Assembly (NCBI GenBank): GCA_000437675.1
Contig: FR901673.1
Location: 1-6,247 of the forward strand
From: Prevotella sp. CAG:891
Lineage (GTDB): Bacteria > Bacteroidota > Bacteroidia > Bacteroidales > Bacteroidaceae
Reading direction: 5' to 3'
Length of the DNA: 6,247 bases
The notes beneath the pieces were generated by a model. That model was given only the letters and a program-made list of their open reading frames with translations, searched no databases and had not been told where the DNA came from. Below are positions 1 to 6,160 of this stretch, in pieces; the first letter of the stretch is position 1; the number at the start of each line of letters is the position of its first letter. The translations under genes were made by a program, and so were the position numbers.

Positions 1-25
1 TAAATAAGGAATACTGTTTTTTCAT
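1..25 (-). CDS. Start of a gene leaving the window (5' end only)
   Basis: An ATG at 25-23 on the minus strand opens a frame that begins MKKQYSLF and runs off the left edge. The Lys-Lys followed by hydrophobic residues would suit the start of a signal peptide, but eight codons cannot show function. The case rests on context: a well-formed Bacteroidetes promoter at 84-116 points at it and would give a leader of roughly 50 bases. A 10-codon reading frame (ATG at 54-52, MDKLYVSLNG) ends in a TGA that overlaps this ATG by two bases (ATGA), so the start may be translationally coupled to a leader peptide, or the overlap may be chance. Product unknown. Confidence 0.4.
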
Positions 26-83
26 CCGTTTAGGCTGACGTACAGTTTATCCATACTGTTGCGCAGCCTTTAAATGGTTGATG

Positions 84-116
84 CAAAGATACAACACGCA
101 CTCCCCGAAATCCAAA
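84..116 (-). promoter_or_regulatory. Bacteroidetes-type promoter reading left
   Basis: On the minus strand TTTG (116-113) is followed after 21 bases by TATCTTTG (91-84), matching the Bacteroidetes primary sigma factor consensus TTTG-N19-21-TAnnTTTG. Transcription would start near 80-76 and proceed out of the left edge, into the candidate gene starting at 25. Confidence 0.65.
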
Positions 117-283
117 TTTTTTCGGCACCTGATATCGCACCTCGAAAGTTTTCCACACCCTCAAAGGTGCATTCAGCCCTTTATTTATCGGCATTCCGGC
201 ACGTTTTCCACACACAAAAAAAAATGAAATCGGGATATGCCATTTTAAGTAGTCGTCCCTATTTTTATAGGGCTGTTCGGTAA

Positions 284-368
284 AACTTTTATGCCCTAAT
301 TGATATTTTATTTTTCTCAGACAGCCGAAACAATCATTGAAACAGGGGCTTGTCAATGCATAAAAGTT
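284..368. repeat. 11-base inverted repeat with 63-base interior
   Basis: AACTTTTATGC at 284-294 is exactly complementary to GCATAAAAGTT at 358-368. Part of the interior could extend the pairing (CCCT after the left arm, AGGGG at 344-348 before the right arm). This could be the foot of a structured RNA or the ends of a very small non-autonomous element. No flanking target duplication was recognised. The repeat is seen directly; its role is unknown. Confidence 0.35.
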
Positions 369-398
369 ATGCCGGAAAGCAATAATAAAAAAGCAGGA

Positions 399-438
399 AA
401 CTGCCGCCAACAAACTATGTGGCGGCAGTTCTTTTTTT
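399..438 (+). terminator. Strong rho-independent terminator with no upstream gene
   Basis: A perfect 10-base stem AACTGCCGCC (399-408)/GGCGGCAGTT (421-430) with a 12-base loop is followed by C and seven T (432-438). This is a textbook terminator for rightward transcription. Read leftward, a T6 run occurs only six bases after the stem, so activity in that direction would be weaker. No gene on the plus strand lies before it in the window, so it may end a small RNA, a lost gene, or read-through from beyond the left edge. Confidence 0.75.
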
Positions 439-487
439 GTATCAGTAGATGTTCAGTTTATGCTATAATAAAAACGATATTACAGCG

Positions 488-648
488 ATGAAATTCATTG
501 ATTTGCCAAAAGAATACCGTATGGATATACTTGACAGTATTTCCTCAAAATTGAACATCCGCCAGCGGGAGGCCATAGAAAAGGATACGGTGGGTCAACG
601 GCAATTCTCCGTGCCATGTTCGGTTTACCTTACGCCGACCATTTGTGA
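488..648 (+). pseudogene. Decayed N-terminal remnant of an AbiEii-type nucleotidyltransferase toxin
   Basis: The frame from ATG 488 reads MKFIDLPKEYRMDIL and continues to AIEKD (residues 29-33), which I recognise as the N-terminus of Bacteroidetes AbiEii/AbiGii toxins (PF08843 family). In intact members EKD is followed by WWV and an alanine/leucine-rich helix. Here 11 bases (587-597) replace the nine expected, and the match resumes two bases out of phase at 598 as TAILRAMFGLPYADHL, then meets TGA at 646-648. Two inserted A bases (near 587 and 597), plus a Trp-to-Arg change, would explain this. The next family motif, roughly FKGGTSLSK with the nucleotidyltransferase active site, is absent in every frame, so the gene is also cut off and cannot encode a toxin. 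Residues 1-33 are about 38% G+C. In AbiE type IV toxin-antitoxin or abortive-infection systems an AbiEi antitoxin gene precedes the toxin; none is intact here. Family assignment is by motif memory, not a search. Confidence 0.7.
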
Positions 649-683
649 CCTATAGCCCTAAATTGTCCATACCGAACGTAAGG

Positions 684-725
684 AAACAAAAACCCCCATG
701 CTACCTTCAAACGAGGTGCATGGGG
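684..725 (-). terminator. Terminator of the ppiD-like gene, possibly bidirectional
   Basis: CCCCATGC (694-701) pairs with GCATGGGG (718-725), and ACCT (703-706) with AGGT (714-717) extends the stem past one unpaired base, leaving a 7-base loop. On the minus strand the stem is followed by G, TTTTT (692-688), G, TTT. It lies 37 bases beyond the stop of the gene ending at 762. Rightward, only ATTTT follows, so it could also weakly stop transcription from the toxin-remnant side. Confidence 0.87.
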
Positions 726-761
726 ATTTTCAATTATACAAATATATGTGTGGTTTTGATA

Positions 762-2957
762 TTAGAACTGGTAACGGTGGTCAACCAACTTGGCTTCGCG
801 GAGCATCAAGTAGTTGAACACGGCCTGGTAAGCACGCTGGCCAACCATTTGTGATACCTGCGACATTTCGGCCTTTTCGTCGAACTTCTCAGGCGTTTTG
901 CTTTCGCCCGTTACATTCAGCACGTAAACTGCAGCTGAACCCTGAACAAGGGCTGAACCCTTTCCTACCGCCGTCTTGGCAATAACACCGGCCAATTTGG
1001 GCTCGGGCACGTTTACACCGGCAACCATGGGATAACCTGCAAACGTTTGGTTAGAGAGTGAATCCATAACGGCACCCTTCACCTTTTGCATATCGGCAAC
1101 AGTCTTTACGTTCTTTGCCATAGCCATGGCCTTTTCAGCCTTCTTCTGCTGCTTCACAACCGTCGTAAGGAACTGCTTCACATCAGCGTTGTTCCAAGGC
1201 AGATAGCCTTCGTCGTTAACAGTTTTCACGATGGTCAGCACCAAGTGGTCGTTGGCACGTCCGCATTCGTAGAGGCGTGAAACATCGCCAGCCTTAGCTT
1301 CGTCGAAAATCCAGCGAGCGCAATCCTTGGCCTGTGAGCCACCGATACGCTGAGGAATGATATTTTGCATGGGGCTGTAAGCCGTGAGGTCAACCAGCAT
1401 GTAACCATTCTTGGCAGCGTTCTTTTCGATAGAAGCAGCATCCTGGTTCTGAGCGAGGAAGCGGTTGAACTTGTTGAGTTCGTCCTCGTAAGTTTTCTTT
1501 GAGAAGTTAAGCGGACACTTCACCACAGCTACGTTGTACTTCGTAACCATCTTGCGGCGGTCGAGTACCTGGATTACAACGGCACCCTGTTCGCTGGTCA
1601 TCATGGTGTTCGTGTTAGCAGGCGTCGTGTAGAGTTTGTTCAGGTAGTCAGCATTGTCCTGCGACATACCGAAGCTTTCGTACTGGCTTGAAGTAATCCA
1701 AACAGAGTCAGAACGCTGACCATACTTTTTGGCGAGTTCAGCAAACGAAGCACCACCGTTCAGCGCCTTCAGGATTGAGTCGGCCTGTGCCTTGCGAGCC
1801 TCGGGCGTAGAAGCCACAGCTGCAATCTGACGATAGAGGATTGAGTCGGGAGCTTCCTGCTTGGCAACGAGCTTCAACGTATTGATGGTGTTATCCTGTG
1901 CATTGTAGTAAGTAGCCTTTACGCTGCCCACTGCCATTGAGTCGAGGTTAGCGGCTACGTCAGGCATCTGGCTGAAAGCACGCTTGCTAAGGGCGAGGTT
2001 CGAGTACTGCACGGCTGAATTAGCATTGCGCAGAGCATCGTTAACGTTGGCACCTTCGCGAAGGAGTTTTTCAACAGCCTCAACCTTCTTGGTGAGTTCA
2101 GCACGGTCAGCAGCACTTGCCACTACGTTCACGTCGATCAGTTTGATGTCGCGCGTAGGAACAGGCGTATAGAAGCGTTCCTTGTACTGTTCGTAAGCAG
2201 CCTTCAAGTCTTCGTCGGTAACCTGAACATCCTTGTCGGCCACAGTGCTGTAAGGCAGAGCGGCAACAGCCACATTCTTCTGCACGTTACGTTCGTCAAA
2301 GTTTTCTTTGGCAGCAACCGGGTTCGAAGTAAAGCCCATGGCAAACAGCATGTTGTACTTGTTCATGAGCAATTCATCGCGAAGTTGCTTTTCGGTGATT
2401 TCCCAGATTTTCTTAATCATCTGGATTTGTTCAACAGCCTCAGCGTTCTGAGCCTGCTGTGCCTGCTGGATGGTTTTGCTGTAATCCTTCAGGAAGGTCT
2501 GAAGTTGAGCAAGGTCGAAACGGCCGGTTTGGGGATTACCGAAGATGGTGGCCACCATTTGAAGGCTGTTGGCCTGTCCCAGGCGGAGGGCTTCCTGCAC
2601 TTCACCATCGGTTACATACAGACCAAGTTCATCGCATTCATGCTTTACAATCTGGTTCTGTACAAACTGCTGCCACACCTGTTCGCGAATCTGTTCGTTC
2701 TGTTCGTCGGTGAGGTTACCATCCTGTCCCTGCATACGCATTTGCAGTTGGACTAATTGGCTCTGCTCTTCCACTTTGGTTTGGAAATCCTGAATGGAAA
2801 GCTTTTCGCCATACACTTCGCCTACTTGGTTTCTGTCCACCATTGAGGTTGTCTCAAGCGAGCGGAAGAACTCTTCGGCAATGAAAGCAAACAGGGCCAG
2901 GCCCAACACGCCCACAAGCAGGGCACCTTTGCTTCTGATTGTTTGTAATGCTGCCAT
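762..2957 (-). CDS. ppiD: PpiD-like peptidylprolyl isomerase / periplasmic chaperone (SurA_N type)
   Basis: A 731-residue protein, near the 700-odd residues usual for Bacteroidetes members. One membrane segment at about 12-28 (LLVGVLGLALFAFIA), after a short basic N-terminus, anchors it in the inner membrane with the rest in the periplasm. Residues about 45-215 resemble the SurA/PpiD N-terminal chaperone domain and include a Gln-rich helical part (60-105). Segments around 264-368 and 371-468 (SILKALNGGASFAELAKKYG near 394-413, VVIQVLDRRK at its end) look like parvulin (PPIC) units, and 474-580 and about 617-685 resemble further degenerate ones. The usual parvulin GGDLGW stretch is missing, so chaperoning may matter more than proline isomerisation, as is known for E. 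coli PpiD. The likely role is folding of exported and outer-membrane proteins. The ATG at 2957 follows an A-rich leader with no Shine-Dalgarno sequence. The gene has its own promoter candidate and a strong terminator. The superfamily is secure; orthology to PpiD rather than SurA is likely. Confidence 0.88.
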   Translation of the reverse strand: MAALQTIRSKGALLVGVLGLALFAFIAEEFFRSLETTSMVDRNQVGEVYGEKLSIQDFQTKVEEQSQLVQLQMRMQGQDGNLTDEQNEQIREQVWQQFVQNQIVKHECDELGLYVTDGEVQEALRLGQANSLQMVATIFGNPQTGRFDLAQLQTFLKDYSKTIQQAQQAQNAEAVEQIQMIKKIWEITEKQLRDELLMNKYNMLFAMGFTSNPVAAKENFDERNVQKNVAVAALPYSTVADKDVQVTDEDLKAAYEQYKERFYTPVPTRDIKLIDVNVVASAADRAELTKKVEAVEKLLREGANVNDALRNANSAVQYSNLALSKRAFSQMPDVAANLDSMAVGSVKATYYNAQDNTINTLKLVAKQEAPDSILYRQIAAVASTPEARKAQADSILKALNGGASFAELAKKYGQRSDSVWITSSQYESFGMSQDNADYLNKLYTTPANTNTMMTSEQGAVVIQVLDRRKMVTKYNVAVVKCPLNFSKKTYEDELNKFNRFLAQNQDAASIEKNAAKNGYMLVDLTAYSPMQNIIPQRIGGSQAKDCARWIFDEAKAGDVSRLYECGRANDHLVLTIVKTVNDEGYLPWNNADVKQFLTTVVKQQKKAEKAMAMAKNVKTVADMQKVKGAVMDSLSNQTFAGYPMVAGVNVPEPKLAGVIAKTAVGKGSALVQGSAAVYVLNVTGESKTPEKFDEKAEMSQVSQMVGQRAYQAVFNYLMLREAKLVDHRYQF

Positions 2958-2989
2958 TGATTTTTTGTATTTTGTTTTTTTTATTTATT

Positions 2990-3065
2990 CTCGTCGGTAG
3001 TGTTGCTCACGAGTTGCGGTTTGTGTTGTTCACAAGGTTACCACAGGTCGCGACAGGGCAGTCGC
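2990..3065 (-). other. Structured leader of the ppiD-like mRNA
   Basis: Three small inverted repeats lie in a row between the candidate promoter and the start codon: GCGAC/GTCGC (3050-3054/3061-3065), TTGTG/CACAA (3021-3025/3031-3035) and CTCGT/ACGAG (2990-2994/3009-3013). The last ends just before an A/T-rich tract (about 2958-2989) that probably serves as the ribosome entry site. Each stem is only five bases, so some may be chance, and no known riboswitch is recognised. Confidence 0.3.
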
Positions 3066-3091
3066 ACGTACATAATGCGCCTAATGACGCG

Positions 3092-3123
3092 CAAAGATAA
3101 TGCAAAACGAACACTTTAAAAAG
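3092..3123 (-). promoter_or_regulatory. Candidate promoter of the ppiD-like gene
   Basis: TATCTTTG on the minus strand (3099-3092) is a perfect match to the Bacteroidetes -7 element TAnnTTTG. The -33 region near 3120-3123 is T-rich but has no exact TTTG. Transcription would start near 3088, giving a leader of about 130 bases. It overlaps the possible terminator of the lptC operon. Confidence 0.5.
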
Positions 3124-3165
3124 AGAAAAGTTGTTTTTTTGGCTTCTCTGCCCGTTTTTACGGGC
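3117..3165 (-). terminator. Possible weak terminator after lptC
   Basis: On the minus strand the hairpin GCCCG-TAAAAA-CGGGC (3165-3150) is followed at once by AGAGAA/TTCTCT (3149-3144 and 3127-3122) and a run of five T (3121-3117). The second stem is short and A/T-rich, so termination would be weak. On the plus strand the first hairpin is followed by TTTCTT. It lies about 85 bases past the lptC stop, just ahead of the ppiD promoter. Confidence 0.35.
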
Positions 3166-3250
3166 TTTCTTCGTCATTCTGCGCCACGAAGCAGTTTGTC
3201 AGCCTGATTTTGCAGTTATTCCTTACGCTCAATCGCCCCCAGTGTCTACC

Positions 3251-3943
3251 CTACTTTTTGCGGTGGCTCACAGGTGCTTCGCGCAGGGGCACCGTATCGG
3301 CCGGCGCCAACGTATCGGTGGTTTCGGACTGCGGTGCAACGGGTTCAGCTACAGAAGCCGTCGTTACCGAACCGCTCGGCATAAATCCCTTCGACTGCTT
3401 TACATGGTAACTCGTCAGCCTTTTGTCCACAATGCGTGCCCGGAACCAGTTACCCTCGATGGCTTGATTGGGTTCCACCAGTTTGGTGTAGACATTGCTC
3501 CACAGTTCGCCCGTATTCATGTTCCAGTAAAGTTCGTTCGTCGTAAGGCGCGTTTCGGCTTCCTCGTCGTGTAGTTCGACATTGCCGCGCAGTTTCCACA
3601 CCTTTTGGTCGTAGAACCATGCGCTGTCGGCGGTGATGTGCATGTTCACCTTGAACTTATCGTTGTAACGCTCAATGAATATGCCTTTCAAAAACTCCCA
3701 CCTGGGCGGTGTGGTCTTGTCGTAAATGCGCCATTCCTCGGTAATGAACTTGTAACGCATGACGCCGGAATCAGAAATAAGTTTCGACACACCCCGAGTG
3801 ACCATTACGGGCAGGGAATCGCGATTTTCGACGGCTGCCCCCATGGGCGGTGCCTCGCTGCCACAACTTGCCGACAACGAAGCAAGCCCCCCTATAAGGG
3901 AGGCTGCCAAAAGTATGCGTAGCGATGCGATAGGTTGATACAT
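3251..3943 (-). CDS. lptC: LPS export protein LptC, lipoprotein form
   Basis: A 230-residue exported protein. The N-terminus has a hydrophobic segment (8-23) ending in LSASCGSE; Cys27 is the likely lipidated residue, though Ser at -3 and -1 makes the lipobox relaxed, as is common in Bacteroidetes. Residues about 50-182 match the LptC beta-jellyroll as I know it in this phylum: YKFITEEWRIYD (64-75), GIFIERYND (87-95), ITADSAWFYDQKVWKLRGNV (103-122), LTTNELYWN (133-141) and a final GNWFRARIVDK (164-174). LptC receives lipopolysaccharide from the LptB2FG transporter and passes it to LptA on the way to the outer membrane. A Pro/Thr/Ser/Ala-rich tail (about 188-230, ending SHRKK) follows the domain and looks disordered. 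It probably shares a transcript with the barrel gene 88 bases upstream, since no promoter is visible between them. No Shine-Dalgarno sequence precedes the ATG. Confidence 0.88.
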   Translation of the reverse strand: MYQPIASLRILLAASLIGGLASLSASCGSEAPPMGAAVENRDSLPVMVTRGVSKLISDSGVMRYKFITEEWRIYDKTTPPRWEFLKGIFIERYNDKFKVNMHITADSAWFYDQKVWKLRGNVELHDEEAETRLTTNELYWNMNTGELWSNVYTKLVEPNQAIEGNWFRARIVDKRLTSYHVKQSKGFMPSGSVTTASVAEPVAPQSETTDTLAPADTVPLREAPVSHRKK

Positions 3944-3965
3944 CGGCTATATGTAATTAGAAAGA

Positions 3966-4003
3966 GGAACCCGACACCTGGGGCCGGAAAGTTCCATTTT
4001 TTT
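3966..4003. other. Hairpin between the barrel gene and lptC
   Basis: GGAAC (3966-3970) pairs with GTTCC (3991-3995) and CCG (3971-3973) with CGG (3985-3987), leaving a three-A bulge and an 11-base loop. Seven T (3997-4003) follow on the plus strand, so it resembles a terminator for antisense transcription. On the sense (minus) strand there is no T run, so it would be an intercistronic stem that could affect mRNA stability or lptC translation. Weak evidence. Confidence 0.25.
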
Positions 4004-4031
4004 ATCAGTTAAAATATCAACAGGCACTGAA

Positions 4032-5345
4032 TTATTCGGCCTTCCACTTCATGAACCAGCGTTCGTTGAACGAGAGGCCGATGCTGAAGCGCAAATAGTT
4101 TTCGGTAATCATGCCGGGCATTTTGGGCTTCACGTGTTCGTACTGTGCCGAAAAGTTTACAAACGAGCGGCTGTTATGGAAATTGATGATGGGCAATGAG
4201 GCTCCGATGCTGGCCATGTAACGCTCCGGTCCGTCAACACCGCCAATGCGTGTGTAGGGGCTGGTGTAGGCAAAACCTACGTTGTAGCGCACGCGCTGGC
4301 GCCAGCGCAATCCCTCCGGATTTTTCACATATTCGGCACCGAGGCTCACCTGATGCATGTCCTTAAACAGGCCCTTACCCGTTACATACGAGGGGGTGCC
4401 ATAGGCATCGGTCACCACGGTGGGATATTTCACATCGGCCCATTTCTGCAAGGTGTAGTCCACACCTACGCGCAGTTGGTTATTGAAACTCCAGGTCAAA
4501 CCCACGCCAAACGTGTGCGGCAGGGCAAAGGCATTGGCACAAGTCAGCGTGTCGCCGCCCGTAACGCCTGCAGTTCCCACCTTTTGATTGTAGTAATGTG
4601 CATTGCGGTTCACATCGTGTCCCAAGCCATATACCACACCGAGCGTCAGCGTATGTTTGGCATTCAGTTTTTGCTCGTACTGCAAACCGAAGTTGGCCTT
4701 AAACGTGCGCACATCGGCATCGTAAGCCTGTCGGGTGGAATGAATGTTTGCATCGTCGAAGCTCATCAGCACCGTGTGCGAGAGTTCGCCCCACAAATAG
4801 CCCACGTTGAAACCCAACGAAAGGGGCTTAATCGGGGCCCAACCCAAACCGACATAGGCTTCGTGCAATCCGCCGTCGCCACTGAACTTATTGGTTTGCA
4901 CCACCTCTTCGAAACCGTTTTTAATGGTTTCTTCCGAGCTTGTTTGGTATCCCACGGTGCTAAAAGGCATCAGTCCGACTGACATACCCAACCTGGGTGC
5001 CAAGCGGAAAGCAGCGTTCACATAGTCTACCGAAGTGTTGTGTGCATTTGTTTTGGCACTGCCTTGCTTAAAGTTACCGTTCTGCAGGGTCATACCCACG
5101 TCGAACAGGAAGCTCAGCGAATCGGTAGCCGAATACGAAGCCGGGTTTTTCGAGTTGATTTGTGTACCGTTGCGCATACCGTAAGCCGTGCCGGCCATAC
5201 CTTTGTTAAAGGCATTTCCGCCATCGCCCAAAAGTCCGAAACCATAACGCGAGTAAGGTGAGTTACTACCGTTGGTTTGCGCCGTAGCCGTCAGTGCTGC
5301 CGTGGCCAGCATGGCGGCGGTGAGTATGTTGCGAAATGTTGTCAT
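4032..5345 (-). CDS. Outer-membrane beta-barrel protein of unknown function
   Basis: A 437-residue protein with a clear signal peptide (MTTFRNIL, then an Ala/Leu/Thr-rich core; likely cleavage ATA|Q after residue 22). The mature protein opens with NSPYSRYGFG (28-37), a start typical of a conserved Bacteroidetes outer-membrane family. The rest alternates aromatic and polar residues in repeated strands (LGFNVGYLWG, HTLTLGVVYGLGH, LRVGVDYTLQKW) and ends in a strand LRFSIGLSFNERWFMKWKAE, as expected of a barrel. It may be FadL/OmpP1-like, but the substrate is unknown. I chose the ATG at 5345; a TTG one codon upstream (5348) is less likely. The gene starts 42 bases after the coaX stop, behind a T/A-rich tract with no promoter match, so it is probably cotranscribed with coaX and lptC. 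Conserved linkage to lptC would suggest an envelope role, but that is inference. Confidence 0.83.
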   Translation of the reverse strand: MTTFRNILTAAMLATAALTATAQTNGSNSPYSRYGFGLLGDGGNAFNKGMAGTAYGMRNGTQINSKNPASYSATDSLSFLFDVGMTLQNGNFKQGSAKTNAHNTSVDYVNAAFRLAPRLGMSVGLMPFSTVGYQTSSEETIKNGFEEVVQTNKFSGDGGLHEAYVGLGWAPIKPLSLGFNVGYLWGELSHTVLMSFDDANIHSTRQAYDADVRTFKANFGLQYEQKLNAKHTLTLGVVYGLGHDVNRNAHYYNQKVGTAGVTGGDTLTCANAFALPHTFGVGLTWSFNNQLRVGVDYTLQKWADVKYPTVVTDAYGTPSYVTGKGLFKDMHQVSLGAEYVKNPEGLRWRQRVRYNVGFAYTSPYTRIGGVDGPERYMASIGASLPIINFHNSRSFVNFSAQYEHVKPKMPGMITENYLRFSIGLSFNERWFMKWKAE

Positions 5346-5387
5346 CAAGTGTAGTTATAAAAAAAAGGAAGAAAAATGGGGGTAAAG

Positions 5388-6107
5388 CTACAAGCAGTTA
5401 TAGTTCAGAATGGCATTCAGCCCGATTTCTACCAGCGATTCGTTGCGTTCCACCTCCATTTCGTTGGCGAATCGGAATCCATTGCCACCGGTTATGAACA
5501 CCACACCGTCGGGTTCATGACGTTTAAAGTCGCGTATGCAGCCCTCAATTTCGTAATTCATGCCTCGAATTACGCCGGCGCGGATAGCCGAAGGCGTATC
5601 GTATCCGATAGTCGGCACCCGTTCGTCGTTGCCCACCAAAGGCAGCAAGGCTGTTTGTTCATGCAGCGACCGCAAGCGTATGCCTAATCCGGGCGAAATG
5701 TTTCCGCCCAGGTAGTGTCCGTCGGCGCTGACATATTCATACGTCACGCAAGTGCCGGCATCGACCACCAGCAGCGGTTTACCCGGAACGCACGCTGCAG
5801 CCCCTACGGCCACAGCCAAGCGGTCGGCGCCCAACGTCTCGGGCGTGCGGTAATCGCACAGCAGCGGTGTTGGGGTCAGTCCGGTAACCTTCAGCGTATT
5901 AGGAATCAAGTGCCTGATAGCCGCTTCCAAGTTTGGCAAAGGTTTGCCAACCGATGAGTAGGCACAAGCATCAATATCAAAATCCTCCACAATCATGGCG
6001 AGTCCATCAGTTGGCTCATTGCCCAAACGGCGATGCATTACGATTGCATTATCGTTCATTACGGCTACCTTCACCGTAGAGTTGCCAATGTCTACAATTA
6101 AATTCAT
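5388..6107 (-). CDS. coaX: Type III pantothenate kinase (CoaX)
   Basis: A 239-residue cytoplasmic enzyme of the ASKHA fold that phosphorylates pantothenate with ATP, the first committed step of coenzyme A synthesis. The length is usual for the family. Visible motifs in order: MNLIVDIGNSTVKVAV (1-16) with the phosphate-1 residues Asp6-x-Gly8-Asn9; GADRLAVAVGAA (93-104), pantothenate-binding, with Asp95; LLVVDAGTCVTYE (112-124), phosphate-2, with Asp116; GGNISPGLGIRLRSLHEQTA (134-153); and VVFITGGNGF (202-211), adenosine-binding. No key residue is missing. The ATG at 6107 is preferred over an upstream in-frame ATG at 6179, because homologues begin directly with the DxGN strand and the extra 24 residues look unlike protein. 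The gene is the first of the probable coaX-barrel-lptC operon and has a promoter about 100 bases upstream. Confidence 0.95.
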   Translation of the reverse strand: MNLIVDIGNSTVKVAVMNDNAIVMHRRLGNEPTDGLAMIVEDFDIDACAYSSVGKPLPNLEAAIRHLIPNTLKVTGLTPTPLLCDYRTPETLGADRLAVAVGAAACVPGKPLLVVDAGTCVTYEYVSADGHYLGGNISPGLGIRLRSLHEQTALLPLVGNDERVPTIGYDTPSAIRAGVIRGMNYEIEGCIRDFKRHEPDGVVFITGGNGFRFANEMEVERNESLVEIGLNAILNYNCL

Positions 6108-6160
6108 AAAAAATATATCGGTTTTCTCGAAAGCATTTCGTCCGCAACACGCTTTGTCTG

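Larger units (their letters stand above)
117..487. other. Gene-free stretch with inverted repeats
   Basis: No convincing coding region is seen here on either strand. It holds a short perfect hairpin CCCTAT-TTTT-ATAGGG (257-272), an 11-base perfect inverted repeat AACTTTTATGC/GCATAAAAGTT (284-294 and 358-368) and, inside the second arm, the small palindrome GCATAA-AAG-TTATGC (358-372). A strong terminator follows at 399-438. No Bacteroidetes promoter facing right was found. The stretch could hold a small RNA or the remains of a mobile element, or simply be degenerate spacer next to the toxin remnant. Confidence 0.4.

Noticed and set aside
11..60. Direct repeat ATACTGTT at 11-18 and 53-60
   Set aside because: Eight bases, two copies only, inside the leader of the outgoing gene; likely chance.
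30..413. 127-codon minus-strand reading frame across the left intergenic region
   Set aside because: It begins with TTG inside the terminator hairpin, runs through the promoter at 84-116, and has a composition (many Cys, Phe and Arg, no domain pattern) unlike a real protein. I could not tie it to any family.
464..469. TATAAT before the toxin remnant
   Set aside because: It resembles an E. coli -10 box, but the nearest -35-like sequence (TTGTAT) is 21 bases away, and the Bacteroidetes sigma factor uses a different consensus.
739..746. TATATTTG on the minus strand, a match to the -7 promoter element
   Set aside because: No -33 element at the right distance, and a strong terminator begins 14 bases downstream, so any transcript would be only a few dozen bases long.
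3131..3574. 147-codon plus-strand frame
   Set aside because: Mostly antisense to lptC, Arg/Phe/Cys-rich, with no recognisable domain and no promoter.
4353..4982. 209-codon plus-strand frame
   Set aside because: It lies entirely inside and antisense to the well-supported barrel gene and is a shadow of its codon usage.
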